The translations under genes were made by a program, and so were the position numbers. Below are positions 1 through 8,841 of a stretch of 64,000 nt of DNA, piece after piece; position 1 is the first letter of the stretch, and each line of letters starts with the position of its first letter. This DNA comes from Pectobacterium parmentieri (GTDB lineage Bacteria; Pseudomonadota; Gammaproteobacteria; Enterobacterales; Enterobacteriaceae): positions 4,216,001 through 4,280,000 of the forward strand of contig NZ_CP015749.1 in assembly GCF_001742145.1 (NCBI RefSeq). Reading direction: 5' to 3'. Under the pieces are notes generated by a model that had not been told where the DNA came from, did no database searches, and saw only the letters and a list, made by a program, of their open reading frames with translations.

Positions 1-1
1 G

Positions 2-256
2 GGGCTCAGTGCCGAGCAACAGCAGAAAAGCCATCAGAAACTGCAAACGTTGAAGATCCACCCCAGAGACAATCTGATGAATCGTAATCTGCTGGCGCGA
101 CTGGAAAAAGCCTGGGCGCAGACGCGTCTGGAAGAACGGGAACAGATCGGCTTCTGGCTGCGTGACTTTGAACAGGTGCTGGTGGAGCAATACGCCCCGG
201 CAATTGATGAAACACGGCAGCGTATTGAGCAGTATCTGGATGAGGTGTCCTGCTAA
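2..256 (+). CDS. hscC: C-terminal end of an Hsp70-family chaperone, HscC-like (partial)
   Basis: The frame is open from the left edge and stops with TAA at 254-256, giving the last 84 residues of a protein whose start lies outside the window. The fragment is helical and charged, as expected for the C-terminal lid of an Hsp70, with a run of the type ARLEKAWAQTRLEEREQIG followed by DFEQVLVEQ. No ATPase domain is in view, so the family call leans on context. The convergent neighbours are a long J-domain protein and a DUF1266 protein, and in E. coli the same three types (hscC, djlC, ybeU) sit together. HscC is a specialised cytoplasmic Hsp70 that works with the membrane J-proteins DjlB and DjlC. 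Another protein with a helical C-terminus cannot be excluded from this fragment alone. Confidence 0.6.
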   Translation, partial: GLSAEQQQKSHQKLQTLKIHPRDNLMNRNLLARLEKAWAQTRLEEREQIGFWLRDFEQVLVEQYAPAIDETRQRIEQYLDEVSC

Positions 257-269
257 CGTGCGTCTAATT

Positions 270-292
270 GGGCGGTACGTGCTGTACCGCCC
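270..292. terminator. Bidirectional terminator hairpin between convergent hscC and djlC
   Basis: Perfect 9-bp arms GGGCGGTAC and GTACCGCCC enclose a 5-nt loop, 13 bp after the hscC stop codon. An ATCATTTTC stretch follows on the + strand. The position between two converging genes fits a shared terminator, although the T-run is short and interrupted. Confidence 0.6.
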
Positions 293-304
293 GAATCATT
301 TTCA

Positions 305-3034
305 TCAGGCAAACGTGGTATCGGTGTCGGCTTTCTTGCCGCGCGGCGGTGGACCGAATTTATTCCAGCGGTTAAGGCTTGGCGCCAGCAGTGGGATCAG
401 CAAACATACCGGTATGAGTAGGCTGAAGAAACTCATACCCCATGGCGCACGAACGCCGACATCGTTATAGCGGCGACGCACGGCACTCAGTAAATTGCAG
501 ACCATTAGCACCATCAGTAGCCCTTCAATATACGGCGGTGGCGACCCTAGCCAGTCGCTTGCTCGGTAAAGACAATAACTCCCCAATCCACCTTGTATCA
601 GGAAACCGATACGACCAATGCGTGTGTTGGTGCGCCAAAATTGCCACCAGTCGCTTTTTCTGGCCTGCAGTAGGCTGAACTGACGTTCTCGCCGATCGGT
701 GCATTGCAGCAGCACTTTTGCGATCAATTTCAGCGTGATGTCTTCATGCGGATAGAACAGATGTTCGGTTAAAAAGCGTTGATCGCTATTATCAAATAAG
801 TATTCGTGATTCTTCGCGTAGCTTTGAATCAACTGGCCGACGAGCGTGATGCGTTTGTCGTCAGAGAGCTGTTTTAATGGTTTTTCCAGCTCATCCGATT
901 CTTCGATAAAGGCGGTACGAATATCATCTTCCTGCTGTGTTTCAACGGGTAGATCTGCCAGCCGCTCACGGTGTTGCCCTGCTTGTTCTTCGTCCCCCAT
1001 CAAGGCGTAAAACGCGTGGAAAAAGATCTGATAGATGAGGGGGGATTTCGCTAGCTCTGCTTGCCAGCGATCATCGGTAAGATAAAAATGGCTGGCGGCG
1101 GACTCGCCATAAATTTCCCCGCTGGTGAGATATTCCTCGATAGAGACAGGGAAATTCATCCAACAGTGATAGTGCAGCGGGTCAGTGAGCACTAGCTGCT
1201 TTTTCAGCGGCGTGGCCGCATCGCCATCGCGGCATTCCGCCTTGCGGAAGAGTCGAGAAAGTGAGTGTGCTGGGTGGGTTAAAGCCAGTTCGGGTAGCAC
1301 CGACTGGCGCGGTAAACCCAGACAAGATATTGGATCGGTCATCATTAATGCAATGAAGATAGCCTGCCTCAGTTCCTCTCTGGCGCTGAGATCCTGCGGC
1401 GTATTTCCCCCTTGCGGTGCCAGAGAGACATCACACGCGTAACGTGCGGACAGTTCGACCAGACAATCGTTGATTGGGTCGATTTCCTCCGTGTGGATGC
1501 TGCTGCTATACAGCTTGTTAAGCTGGTTCAGCGACAGCGGGCGCCATTGCCGCAACCAGGCTTGCACTTGCAGCCAGGCGGACGATTTCTGGTCGGTACA
1601 CGCGCTCGGCAATTCTTCTTCTGACTCTGAATACAGCCACTCCGTGAAGGTGTGAATCGCCCCGGAGGTTTTCAGCCAGGATAAGCGCTGCCTCGCCTGA
1701 AACTGCAACCCTTGTAAGATCAACGCATACAGCGGTTCATCGGGCAACGGCTGCGCCAGAATATCCTGTAACAAGTGCTCATTACCCACGGTTAACATAC
1801 AGGCGTGCCAGTACAGGCGATCCTGAATCGTGTCCCCGCTATGTAGCAGCAAGTGCTGATAGATGCCTCGCAGATCCTGTTTTCCCAGCTTCCAGAGCGT
1901 GTAGCTTTTCGCCATGGGCGACAGCGGCAATTTCAGCGCTTCTCCCCAGCGAATCAGCATGTGGGTATTGTGCTGTGAAATGAAGAAACGCTGGCGTGGA
2001 TCGTCCAGCGCTAGCCCTGTCAGATCGGGTGCTGGAGTATCATTGAGCGACTGAATCAGTAAGGGAAGGGCGTCCGGCTGATGTTGTTGACACCAGCCGA
2101 TCAGCCATTGTTCAGCCTGTGCGTGGTGGGTTTGCTGATAAAGCGTCAACCACAGCGTGAAGGCTTGCTCGTCCTCTCCGGTAAGTGAACAGAGATTGGC
2201 GCTGAGTGCGAGCCATTCGGCGTCGTTCGGCGCGGCGTCCAACTGTTGCAGGCAGTAATCACGTAGTATGGCGCTGGGAACACCCGCGTGGTTGTGCCAG
2301 CGTGCGAGCTTTTGCATCAGCGCTGGGATGTCAGGCCAATAAATGGCCGTCGGATTACGCAGCAGCATGCTCAGCATAAATGCCGGGCGGTTCCAGTACG
2401 TGCTATTAGCCTGATGAAAATAGAAGATGGTTTCGAGCTGTGCGGGCAAGCTCAGGTGTGACAGCAAGGAAAAATCGAACAGATCCTCATAACCGAGCGA
2501 GTCGAGGAAGTGATGGATTTCTTCCACGCCATCGCCAGATAGTTCTCCCTGTCGCTGCTGCCAGCGTAGGCGTTCGGCCAGTACGCGGACACAGTGGATT
2601 GAGATACAAGACTCGCGCATGAGGCGCTGGAGTAGCGGCCAGCGAATACGATCGATCACATCGAAAGCCTGCTGATTCAGCAACTGGATGTAACGTTCCC
2701 AATACAGCGGAACCACGCGTTCGGCTGGGTTGCTTAACAGCCGATCAAACGCGCTAACCAGCGCTTCAGCCTGGGGATCGGCGTTATCAGTAGCGGCATT
2801 CTCGGTTGACGAAGCCGCGTCGCGCGATCCAGTATTAGCGTGTTCTTCATCACCCAACAGCACCGGGTTTTTCGCCAGCTTGCAGGCAGCATCGTATGCC
2901 TCGCGCAACTGTTTAAAGCCATCGGGATCGGTTTCTGGGTGAAACTGTGGCACTTTCTGACGATAAGCCTGACGGATAACATCCAGATCTTGAGTCGGTG
3001 CAATGCCGAGTCGCTGCCAGCACAGTGTGTCCAT
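305..3034 (-). CDS. djlC: DjlC-like J-domain membrane protein
   Basis: The product has 909 residues. Residues 1-50 look like a J-domain, with LGIAPTQ, then AYRQKVPQFHPETDPDGF and LREAYDAA. The signature HPD tripeptide reads HPE (residues 32-34). A long alpha-helical middle of about 700 residues with few recognisable motifs follows. The last 110 residues are hydrophobic and resemble DUF805, including an RRRYNDVG element and two or three likely membrane spans. DjlB and DjlC of E. coli are membrane J-proteins that stimulate the Hsp70 HscC; this protein is nearly twice the length I remember for them (about 480 residues). The start codon overlaps the stop of the upstream DUF1266 gene by one base, so the two are probably translationally coupled. 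The partner chaperone is probably the convergent partial gene at the left edge. The symbol is given by similarity of layout. Confidence 0.65.
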   Translation of the reverse strand: MDTLCWQRLGIAPTQDLDVIRQAYRQKVPQFHPETDPDGFKQLREAYDAACKLAKNPVLLGDEEHANTGSRDAASSTENAATDNADPQAEALVSAFDRLLSNPAERVVPLYWERYIQLLNQQAFDVIDRIRWPLLQRLMRESCISIHCVRVLAERLRWQQRQGELSGDGVEEIHHFLDSLGYEDLFDFSLLSHLSLPAQLETIFYFHQANSTYWNRPAFMLSMLLRNPTAIYWPDIPALMQKLARWHNHAGVPSAILRDYCLQQLDAAPNDAEWLALSANLCSLTGEDEQAFTLWLTLYQQTHHAQAEQWLIGWCQQHQPDALPLLIQSLNDTPAPDLTGLALDDPRQRFFISQHNTHMLIRWGEALKLPLSPMAKSYTLWKLGKQDLRGIYQHLLLHSGDTIQDRLYWHACMLTVGNEHLLQDILAQPLPDEPLYALILQGLQFQARQRLSWLKTSGAIHTFTEWLYSESEEELPSACTDQKSSAWLQVQAWLRQWRPLSLNQLNKLYSSSIHTEEIDPINDCLVELSARYACDVSLAPQGGNTPQDLSAREELRQAIFIALMMTDPISCLGLPRQSVLPELALTHPAHSLSRLFRKAECRDGDAATPLKKQLVLTDPLHYHCWMNFPVSIEEYLTSGEIYGESAASHFYLTDDRWQAELAKSPLIYQIFFHAFYALMGDEEQAGQHRERLADLPVETQQEDDIRTAFIEESDELEKPLKQLSDDKRITLVGQLIQSYAKNHEYLFDNSDQRFLTEHLFYPHEDITLKLIAKVLLQCTDRRERQFSLLQARKSDWWQFWRTNTRIGRIGFLIQGGLGSYCLYRASDWLGSPPPYIEGLLMVLMVCNLLSAVRRRYNDVGVRAPWGMSFFSLLIPVCLLIPLLAPSLNRWNKFGPPPRGKKADTDTTFA

Positions 3035-3762
3035 TATATTTCCGCTTCTGGTAAGGACTCGGGCTTATCCATTTCTATTGGATCAACATCCCAGTCGAGG
3101 TCATGAATCGGGCAATCTGGATGGGTGTAGAGCGTGCCGATTTGGTCGATGTAGTCAGGAATCTGGCTACAGTTGCTGAAAATGTAGCGCTGGCACTCTG
3201 GATCGCCTTCATCTGAGGCGAGCCAGTAAGTGCGGCCGATCAAGAATGCAGCGTAATAATTTTCCCAACTGCGGTAATAATAACGTGCTCTGCCAGCAAG
3301 TCGGGTGTGGATCCACAGGTTCTCTTTTTCGCTAATCCAGCCGTTGAGTAATCCGATGCGGCTCAGGAAACTCATGCGGCCCAGATCCCAGGCCCGGATC
3401 CCACCGGCACCGCATAGTGCGGCCGTTTCGGCTATCAGCGCGAGTGTACCCTGCGCATCTTCAGATTGACTGGTGCAATGTCGCTGCCATTCGGATGCCG
3501 TCAGGTGGTGCCAAAGCTGATAGTCATACGCCAGGCGTTCGGCATGGCCGCCGTCTGTCATATCGTTAATCATTGAGATCAGCCCTTCGCGGGACGTTAT
3601 GCCCCAACTATTGCTCAGGCTGATGGTTTCACCGGGTTCATAAAAGGTTGGGTCGCTGAAGCGGGCACCGTACTTGATATTAAGTGCCACCATCGGGGCG
3701 GAAAGTGCCATCAGCCAGCGCTGATATTCAGGTTCCATCAGAAGAACGTCCAATTCCATCAT
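3034..3762 (-). CDS. DUF1266 domain protein (YbeU-like)
   Basis: The 242-residue protein has no signal peptide or membrane span. Its second half carries the aromatic pattern typical of DUF1266: WDLGRMSFLSRIGLLNGWIS, then RARYYYRSWENYYAAFLIGR, with conserved Trp, Asp, Arg and Tyr residues. The biochemical role of the domain is unknown. In E. coli the DUF1266 proteins YbeR and YbeU flank djlB and djlC, and the same pairing is seen here with a one-base stop/start overlap into the djlC-like gene. A function linked to the HscC/J-protein chaperone set is therefore an inference from context. Translation may start at the second Met. Confidence 0.7.
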   Translation of the reverse strand: MMELDVLLMEPEYQRWLMALSAPMVALNIKYGARFSDPTFYEPGETISLSNSWGITSREGLISMINDMTDGGHAERLAYDYQLWHHLTASEWQRHCTSQSEDAQGTLALIAETAALCGAGGIRAWDLGRMSFLSRIGLLNGWISEKENLWIHTRLAGRARYYYRSWENYYAAFLIGRTYWLASDEGDPECQRYIFSNCSQIPDYIDQIGTLYTHPDCPIHDLDWDVDPIEMDKPESLPEAEI

Positions 3763-3938
3763 GGTTAGCGCGCGATCGTACTTTATGTATCTGAATAGCG
3801 GTAGCTTTCAATCGGATGAAAAACGGCTATGTTTCACAATTTACTGATTTAAGACGATAAAAATTGCTGCTTTGCGCGGCGATTCGCAGGGTGAAGCGTT
3901 GTTTTGGTATTGAGGGGATATTTTCTGCCGCAGACGGT

Positions 3939-4057
3939 TATACTCGTCATACTTCAAGTTACATGTACGTTGGCTGCGCTACTCGGCCCACTTACGTGGA
4001 CCTCGCCCGTTGGGGCCACTGCAACGGCTGCCTGAAACTTGAATTATTTAGAGTATA
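3939..4057 (+). repeat. ERIC-type element lacking the core (copy 1)
   Basis: The element begins TATACTCGTCATACTTCAAG and ends CTTGAATTATTTAGAGTATA, so the ends form an inverted repeat. These termini match the full ERIC copy at 52549-52675. The middle is different: CTCGGCCCACTTACGTGGACC and related GC-rich hairpins replace the ERIC core. It ends 49 bp upstream of the rlmJ start and is probably in its leader. The remainder of the gap 3763-3938 is AT-rich promoter-like DNA with no other structure that I could identify. Confidence 0.75.
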
Positions 4058-4106
4058 TACTGTCAGCTAATCGACGTTATTTATAAAAACTTCACCGGAA
4101 GCAAGC

Positions 4107-4949
4107 ATGCTAAGTTACCGCCACAGTTTCCATGCCGGCAATCACGCCGATGTGCTGAAACACACCGTTCAGAGCCTGATCATCACGGCCCTGAAAGAGA
4201 AAGAAAAACCTTTCCTGTATCTGGATACCCACGCGGGTGCCGGACGTTATCAGCTTAGCGGCCCACACGCCGAGCGTACAGGCGAGTATCTGGATGGCAT
4301 CGCGAAGATCTGGCAGCGTGACGATATTCCGGCTGAACTCGAACCTTACATGCAGGCGGTGCACACCTATAACCACAACGGACAACTGCGCTATTACCCC
4401 GGTTCTCCGTTGATTGCGCGTCAGCTACTGCGCGAGTACGACAAACTCCACCTGACCGAACTGCACCCCAGCGATTTCCCACTGCTGCGCAATGAATTTC
4501 AGAAAGATGTGCGTACCAAAGTGTCGCGTGACGATGGCTATCAGCAGTTGAAATCACAGTTGCCACCGCTTTCTCGTCGCGGATTTGTGCTGATCGACCC
4601 GCCTTATGAGTTGAAGACGGACTATCAGGCCGTGGTTAAAGGCATTAAGGAAGGGCATAAACGCTTTGGCACGGGCGTATTTGCACTGTGGTATCCAGTG
4701 GTGCTACGTCAGCATATCAAGCGCATGCTGAAAGAACTGGAAGCCACGGGCATTCGCAACATTCTGCAAATTGAGCTGGCGGTGCTGCCGGACAGCGACC
4801 GCTACGGTATGACGGCGTCGGGCATGATTGTGATTAACCCGCCGTGGAAGCTGGCGGCGCAGATGAAGAGCGTGTTGCCGTGGCTGCATAGCGTGCTGGT
4901 ACCAGAAGGCACCGGGCATACGCTAGTGGAGCAAATCGTCCCAGAATAA
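4107..4949 (+). CDS. rlmJ: 23S rRNA (adenine-2030-N6)-methyltransferase RlmJ
   Basis: The 280-residue product starts MLSYRHSFHAGNHADVLKH, the characteristic opening of RlmJ (formerly YhiR). The enzyme methylates N6 of A2030 in 23S rRNA using S-adenosylmethionine. The SAM-binding region lies around residues 36-50 (FLYLDTHAGAGRY), and the adenine-N6 methyltransferase motif DPPYE is at 164-168. Length agrees with E. coli. A GGAA ribosome site precedes the ATG. It is followed by gor in the same direction after 129 bp, the same gene order as E. coli. An ERIC-type element lies in the presumed leader. Confidence 0.95.
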   Translation: MLSYRHSFHAGNHADVLKHTVQSLIITALKEKEKPFLYLDTHAGAGRYQLSGPHAERTGEYLDGIAKIWQRDDIPAELEPYMQAVHTYNHNGQLRYYPGSPLIARQLLREYDKLHLTELHPSDFPLLRNEFQKDVRTKVSRDDGYQQLKSQLPPLSRRGFVLIDPPYELKTDYQAVVKGIKEGHKRFGTGVFALWYPVVLRQHIKRMLKELEATGIRNILQIELAVLPDSDRYGMTASGMIVINPPWKLAAQMKSVLPWLHSVLVPEGTGHTLVEQIVPE

Positions 4950-5078
4950 TACGCGGCGACTGTTGTGGGCGACGCGGTCGGTTTTTCCTATTGTAACCAT
5001 AGGCATAACCTTTATTGGTCACGTGGCTCTGGCGTTACACTCTAGGCAAATTTTATTCACTTAAGCATGGATACACTG

Positions 5079-6431
5079 ATGACCAAACACTATGACTATC
5101 TTGCTATTGGCGGCGGCAGCGGCGGTATCGCGTCTATCAACCGCGCGGCGATGCATGGACAAAAATGTGCGTTGATCGAAGCGAAATATCTGGGCGGTAC
5201 CTGCGTCAACGTCGGCTGTGTGCCGAAGAAAGTGATGTGGCATGCGGCGCAGATTGCCGAAGCGATCCATCAGTACGGCCCGGATTATGGGTTCGATACC
5301 ACGGTGAATCAGTTTAACTGGGGCACGCTGGTCAAGAACCGTAGCGCCTACATCGATCGTATTCACCAGTCCTACGATAATGTGTTGGGCAAGAACAAGG
5401 TTGATGTCATCCACGGTTTTGCCCGTTTTGTTGATGCGCACACGGTGGAAGTGAACGGCGAAAAAATTACGGCTGACCATATTCTGATTGCGACGGGCGG
5501 ACGCCCGGTTCACCCTGATATCCCAGGTGCAGAATACGGTATTGATTCCGACGGTTTCTTTGAACTGGATGCGCTGCCGAAGCGTACCGCTATCGTCGGT
5601 GCAGGCTATATCGCAGTGGAGATTGCTGGCGTGCTGAACGGGTTGGGCTCTGAAACTCACCTGTTTGTGCGTAAACATGCCCCGCTGCGCAGCTTTGATC
5701 CGCTGATCGTCGATACGCTGGTGGAAGTGATGAACACCGAAGGGCCGACGCTGCATACCGAGTCGATCCCGAAGGCAATTGTGAAGAATGCCGATGGTAG
5801 CCTGACGCTGGAACTGGAAAACGGGCAGTCACAAACCGTTGATTGCCTGATTTGGGCGATTGGTCGTGAACCCGCGACGGATAACCTGAACCTGAGCGTT
5901 ACCGGTGTGGGGCTGAACGACAAAGGCTACATCAATGTCGATAAATTCCAGAACACCAACGTTTCTGGCATTTACGCTGTCGGCGATAACACCGGTGCCG
6001 TCGAGCTAACGCCGGTTGCTGTCGCGGCGGGGCGTCGTTTGTCCGAGCGTCTGTTTAACAACAAACCGGACGAGCATCTGGATTACAGTAATATCCCGAC
6101 CGTCGTCTTCAGCCACCCGCCGATTGGCACCGTTGGGTTAACCGAACCACAGGCGCGTGAGCAGTACGGCGACGAACAAGTGAAAGTGTATAAGTCCGCC
6201 TTCACCGCGATGTACACCGCTGTCACGCAGCACCGCCAGCCGTGCCGCATGAAGCTGGTCTGCGTGGGCAAAGAAGAAAAAATCGTCGGTATCCACGGCA
6301 TCGGCTTTGGTATGGATGAGATGCTGCAAGGCTTCGCGGTTGCCGTCAAAATGGGCGCAACCAAGAAAGATTTCGACAACACCGTCGCTATCCATCCGAC
6401 TGCGTCGGAAGAGTTTGTGACGATGCGGTAA
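5079..6431 (+). CDS. gor: Glutathione-disulfide reductase
   Basis: This flavoprotein reduces glutathione disulfide with NADPH in the cytoplasm. Starting at 5079 gives 450 residues beginning [16 protein letters not shown], the same length as E. coli Gor. The FAD dinucleotide motif GGGSGG is near the N-terminus, and the redox disulfide is in [13 protein letters not shown] (Cys42 and Cys47). The NADPH-binding motif GAGYIAVE is in the middle, and the C-terminal [12 protein letters not shown] supplies the catalytic His of the other subunit. An upstream in-frame ATG at 5067 would add four residues; neither start has a strong ribosome site. No clear terminator follows. Confidence 0.96.
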   Translation: MTKHYDYLAIGGGSGGIASINRAAMHGQKCALIEAKYLGGTCVNVGCVPKKVMWHAAQIAEAIHQYGPDYGFDTTVNQFNWGTLVKNRSAYIDRIHQSYDNVLGKNKVDVIHGFARFVDAHTVEVNGEKITADHILIATGGRPVHPDIPGAEYGIDSDGFFELDALPKRTAIVGAGYIAVEIAGVLNGLGSETHLFVRKHAPLRSFDPLIVDTLVEVMNTEGPTLHTESIPKAIVKNADGSLTLELENGQSQTVDCLIWAIGREPATDNLNLSVTGVGLNDKGYINVDKFQNTNVSGIYAVGDNTGAVELTPVAVAAGRRLSERLFNNKPDEHLDYSNIPTVVFSHPPIGTVGLTEPQAREQYGDEQVKVYKSAFTAMYTAVTQHRQPCRMKLVCVGKEEKIVGIHGIGFGMDEMLQGFAVAVKMGATKKDFDNTVAIHPTASEEFVTMR

Positions 6432-6861
6432 TAGTCTAGGGAAGCGGGTCTTACTGCTTTTCTGGAAGACGAAAATATGCTGGTTGAATAGTGAACTATT
6501 TGGCCAGTATGTTTTATGAAGGTATAACCTGGTCTAACTGATTTTTTCAAATGGTACGTGCTCCGTTGGTGCTGTGAGCCGATCCAATCTTCGATTTTTT
6601 GCCAACAAATAGATACCAATATAATTATTTATTGAATAATTTAATTTATTGCTAATTAATGTATCTATATTACAATGCTTATTGTATTCCTTTTCCTCTA
6701 CGGAAATAGGATACCTTATCGTTTTTTTACTAATGGAGTCTATGGTTAGGTAGCTTGTCTTAAATCTGAAAATAATCTATAGCATGAATTGTTTCCCTAT
6801 CGTTTGAGCGTTGTAAATGTGATGTCATCAAAATCACAGAAACAACACAAGGAATGGTTCT
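6432..6861. other. AT-rich intergenic region before the Mor-like gene
   Basis: No gene was recognised here. The base composition becomes clearly AT-rich after gor, marking the left side of an accessory stretch. A small inverted repeat TGTGAT/ATCACA (6818-6823 and 6833-6838, 9-bp spacer) lies 24 bp upstream of the next start codon. Its spacer is too long for a normal CRP site (6 bp), so it could be an operator for the Mor-like protein itself, but this is a guess. Confidence 0.4.
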
Positions 6862-7251
6862 ATGAGCTATAAAGAAAGTGCGGCACATAATGATTTTTTC
6901 TATGGGCTTGATATAAAGAAATTACCTGATCAATTTCAGGAGTTAATTGATATCATGGGGTTAGAGGATGCCTATATTTTTTCAAAATTATTTGGTGGGC
7001 AATGCAAATATATTCCCAAATCACCGAAGTGTTTTTGCTTAGATATCAATGGAGATTCTGTAGCGCGATTATGTCAGGAATTTGGTGGTTTAAGTATCGA
7101 TGTTCCCCACGCTAAAAATATTGACAGGCAGTTACGTAATCGTGAAATAATCAATTTATTAGATAGGGGGAAATCGCGGACGGAAGTTGCTAAAATATAT
7201 AACCTCGGAGTAAGGCAAGTGGCTAATATCAAGAAGACTGTGTATAAATAA
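6862..7251 (+). CDS. Mor-family transcriptional regulator
   Basis: The 129-residue protein resembles the Mor/C family of phage Mu middle-gene activators. Residues 20-80 hold the Mor-type dimerisation region (LIDIMGLEDAYIFSKLFGG, IPK, then LCQEFGGLSIDVPHA). Residues 90-129 form a helix-turn-helix (RNREIINLLDRGKSRTEVAK, YNLGVRQVANIKK). Such proteins bind DNA as dimers. Ribosome site AAGGAATGG precedes the ATG. No other phage gene is nearby, so it is either a domesticated phage regulator or belongs to the local accessory island. It converges on the unknown gene and rhiA-like gene at 7321-8351, with a strong shared terminator between them; what it regulates is unknown. Confidence 0.75.
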   Translation: MSYKESAAHNDFFYGLDIKKLPDQFQELIDIMGLEDAYIFSKLFGGQCKYIPKSPKCFCLDINGDSVARLCQEFGGLSIDVPHAKNIDRQLRNREIINLLDRGKSRTEVAKIYNLGVRQVANIKKTVYK

Positions 7252-7271
7252 AGCGTATGAATAGCATTGAT

Positions 7272-7311
7272 AAATAAAAAGCATCCAAGACAGCGTGGAT
7301 GCTTTTTATTT
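7272..7311. terminator. Strong bidirectional terminator
   Basis: Perfect 16-bp arms (7272-7287 and 7296-7311; core AAAAAGCATCCA/TGGATGCTTTTT) enclose an 8-nt loop. A T-run exists on both strands. It separates the Mor-like gene (+) from the small gene ending at 7321 (-). Confidence 0.9.
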
Positions 7312-7320
7312 GTTGATTTT

Positions 7321-7680
7321 TTAAAGTGAAATAGTTTTACCGATTTTGAAATCTCCAGATTTTTGCCCAAAGTCGGTTAATAGGTAGGTTGTTGGCGTTC
7401 TATGTTCTCCCATTGCGATCAGGTAATCATGTGTTTCGGTATGGTAGAAAAAGATACTCACGCTTTTTTGACTATTGCCAGAAGAAGCATGTAGCACGGG
7501 CTGACCATCATAGGTGTAGCTGCCTGTCGCTTTCCCTCTTCCAAATGTCACATCATTCATGGCTTGTTTCATGTTGGCGTAGCGATTTTTCTCAAGGTAT
7601 TCTGCTAACTCCTTTTCTGCCTGCATTTGGTTGAAAGGACCGCTTTGTACACCTTGATCAATGATATAAATATCAGACAT
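7321..7680 (-). CDS. Unknown 119-residue protein downstream of the RhiA-like gene
   Basis: I do not recognise this family. The protein is soluble, has no Cys, signal peptide or membrane span, and appears alpha/beta: a helical QMQAEKELAEYLEKNRYAN segment (about residues 19-37) is followed by beta-rich stretches such as TGSYTYDGQPVLHAS and SVSIFFYHTETHDYLIAMG. Ribosome site TTGGAG stands 7 bp before the ATG. It lies 68 bp downstream of the RhiA-like gene in the same direction and ends at a strong terminator, so the two probably form an operon. Codon use is more AT-rich than in the surrounding core genes. Confidence 0.7.
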   Translation of the reverse strand: MSDIYIIDQGVQSGPFNQMQAEKELAEYLEKNRYANMKQAMNDVTFGRGKATGSYTYDGQPVLHASSGNSQKSVSIFFYHTETHDYLIAMGEHRTPTTYLLTDFGQKSGDFKIGKTISL

Positions 7681-7748
7681 ATTATTTCTCCAAAAGAAAA
7701 TACAGGGGATGGGGAAGGCAGGAACTCTCCTGCCTTCCGATTGCTGGA

Positions 7749-8351
7749 TCAGGAAACCGTCCAGGTATTGTTTTGTTGCAGTGTAGCGACAACGCTGTAA
7801 ATGTTTGGCTCAAACACTAATTCAACGGCATCGCTGATTTGCTCAATATCCAGAATTTCACCTTCTTCATAGTTACCAAATACAATCCAGTAAGAAGGAT
7901 GTGGGATAAACTCAATATGTAAATTTGGCTGTGCCGCCTGCACGAAGGTTCCTGCATTGCTCATTCCAATACCGACAGCAGCCTGCTTGAGTGGAACGTT
8001 GCCGCTTTCATCAATATAGAGTGAACCCGCTTGGCCAGTGAATGATGTCGGGCCAAAGAGATACCCTCCATTGTAGTCTAATGTGATGGTATTCGCTGAC
8101 TGAAGGTTGGCAGGAATTTCTTCGCCCCCTTCAAAAATAACACCAGGTTTGACTTCCCCGGTATCTGACCAGACGAAAGAGTAATCAATGTTCCAGCGGA
8201 AGGTTTCGTGCACGTTCGGATTCACGAACTTGCTGAACCATGCCAGTGAGAAAATATTCCGCGCCTTCTGGTCCGGTGCCTTTTGAAAGATTGCTACATT
8301 GCCTGAATTACTTGATTTGTTGATAAACTCAACGCTGTATTGATTAGACAT
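7749..8351 (-). CDS. RhiA-like protein
   Basis: The 200-residue protein resembles RhiA of Rhizobium leguminosarum, an abundant rhizosphere-expressed protein of unknown biochemical function whose operon is under quorum-sensing control by RhiR. Recognisable stretches are FINKSSNSGNVAIFQK near the N-terminus, FSLAWFSKFVNPNVHETFRW at about residues 33-52, WNIDYSFVWSDTGEVKPG, and VGIGMSNAGTF in the middle. No signal peptide or membrane segment is visible; the fold looks all-beta. Ribosome site GAGG precedes the ATG. It heads a probable two-gene operon with the unknown gene at 7321-7680. The rhizobial link to quorum sensing is notable because this chromosome also carries expI/expR at 54-56 kb, but no lux-type box was found upstream. 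The assignment rests on remembered similarity. Confidence 0.75.
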   Translation of the reverse strand: MSNQYSVEFINKSSNSGNVAIFQKAPDQKARNIFSLAWFSKFVNPNVHETFRWNIDYSFVWSDTGEVKPGVIFEGGEEIPANLQSANTITLDYNGGYLFGPTSFTGQAGSLYIDESGNVPLKQAAVGIGMSNAGTFVQAAQPNLHIEFIPHPSYWIVFGNYEEGEILDIEQISDAVELVFEPNIYSVVATLQQNNTWTVS

Positions 8352-8739
8352 AGTGTATTCCTCTTTATTATGAACCCAATATTAGGCTCAATCACTATTA
8401 TCCACAGGACTATATTCAAAATAATAGGGAAGTAAGTCCTGTTAATTATTGTTATGATTTTTTGAGTCTGTCAGTAATCTTTTTATTGATATAGTTAGAT
8501 GGTTCAGTAATGCCAGCGGGAGAAAATGAATAATTAACGAGTTTATAGCACAGATATTTATTGGGAATAATTCAGCCTGCTGTTAATTTTCTAGCCCTCT
8601 TGGGGATAGTACATCGAGGGGAAAACAGAATTTATAAGGTGAGGTTAGATTAGCATGACTGGGAGCAACGCTTTGCCTGCCTTGGGTTTCCTATTTTTCT
8701 ATAATGTGTATGTGTCGCAGTATTTTGAGATGACAGAGT
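8352..8739. other. Intergenic region upstream of the RhiA-like gene
   Basis: AT-rich divergent promoter region with no gene recognised. A 7-bp inverted repeat CAGGACT/AGTCCTG (8405-8411 and 8435-8441, 23-bp spacer) lies 54-90 bp upstream of the RhiA-like start codon and may be an operator. It does not match the 20-bp lux-box pattern. Confidence 0.35.
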
Positions 8740-8756
8740 GATAATGATTATCGTTA
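8740..8756 (+). promoter_or_regulatory. Fur box upstream of the siderophore-interacting protein gene
   Basis: The sequence GATAATGATTATCGTTA closely follows the 19-bp Fur consensus of alternating GATAAT/ATTATC units. It lies about 85 bp before the chosen start of the siderophore-interacting protein gene, so iron repression through Fur is expected. Confidence 0.8.
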
Positions 8757-8841
8757 GTGTTTTGTTTGTGATAAGTTGCGGTGAATGGGTTTTATCCCGC
8801 TGACTGATTTTTCCCTTACAAAACATATCGGCTTTCTCACT

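Noticed and set aside
2734..3003. Numerous open frames antisense to or shifted from large genes
   Set aside because: They lie wholly inside well-supported genes and have no ribosome sites or protein-like composition, so they are shadows.
6818..6838. CRP site upstream of the Mor-like gene
   Set aside because: The TGTGAT and ATCACA halves are separated by 9 bp, giving the wrong spacing for CRP.
6862..8351. Prophage remnant
   Set aside because: Only the Mor-like regulator suggests phage; no structural, integrase or lysis genes and no attachment site were seen.
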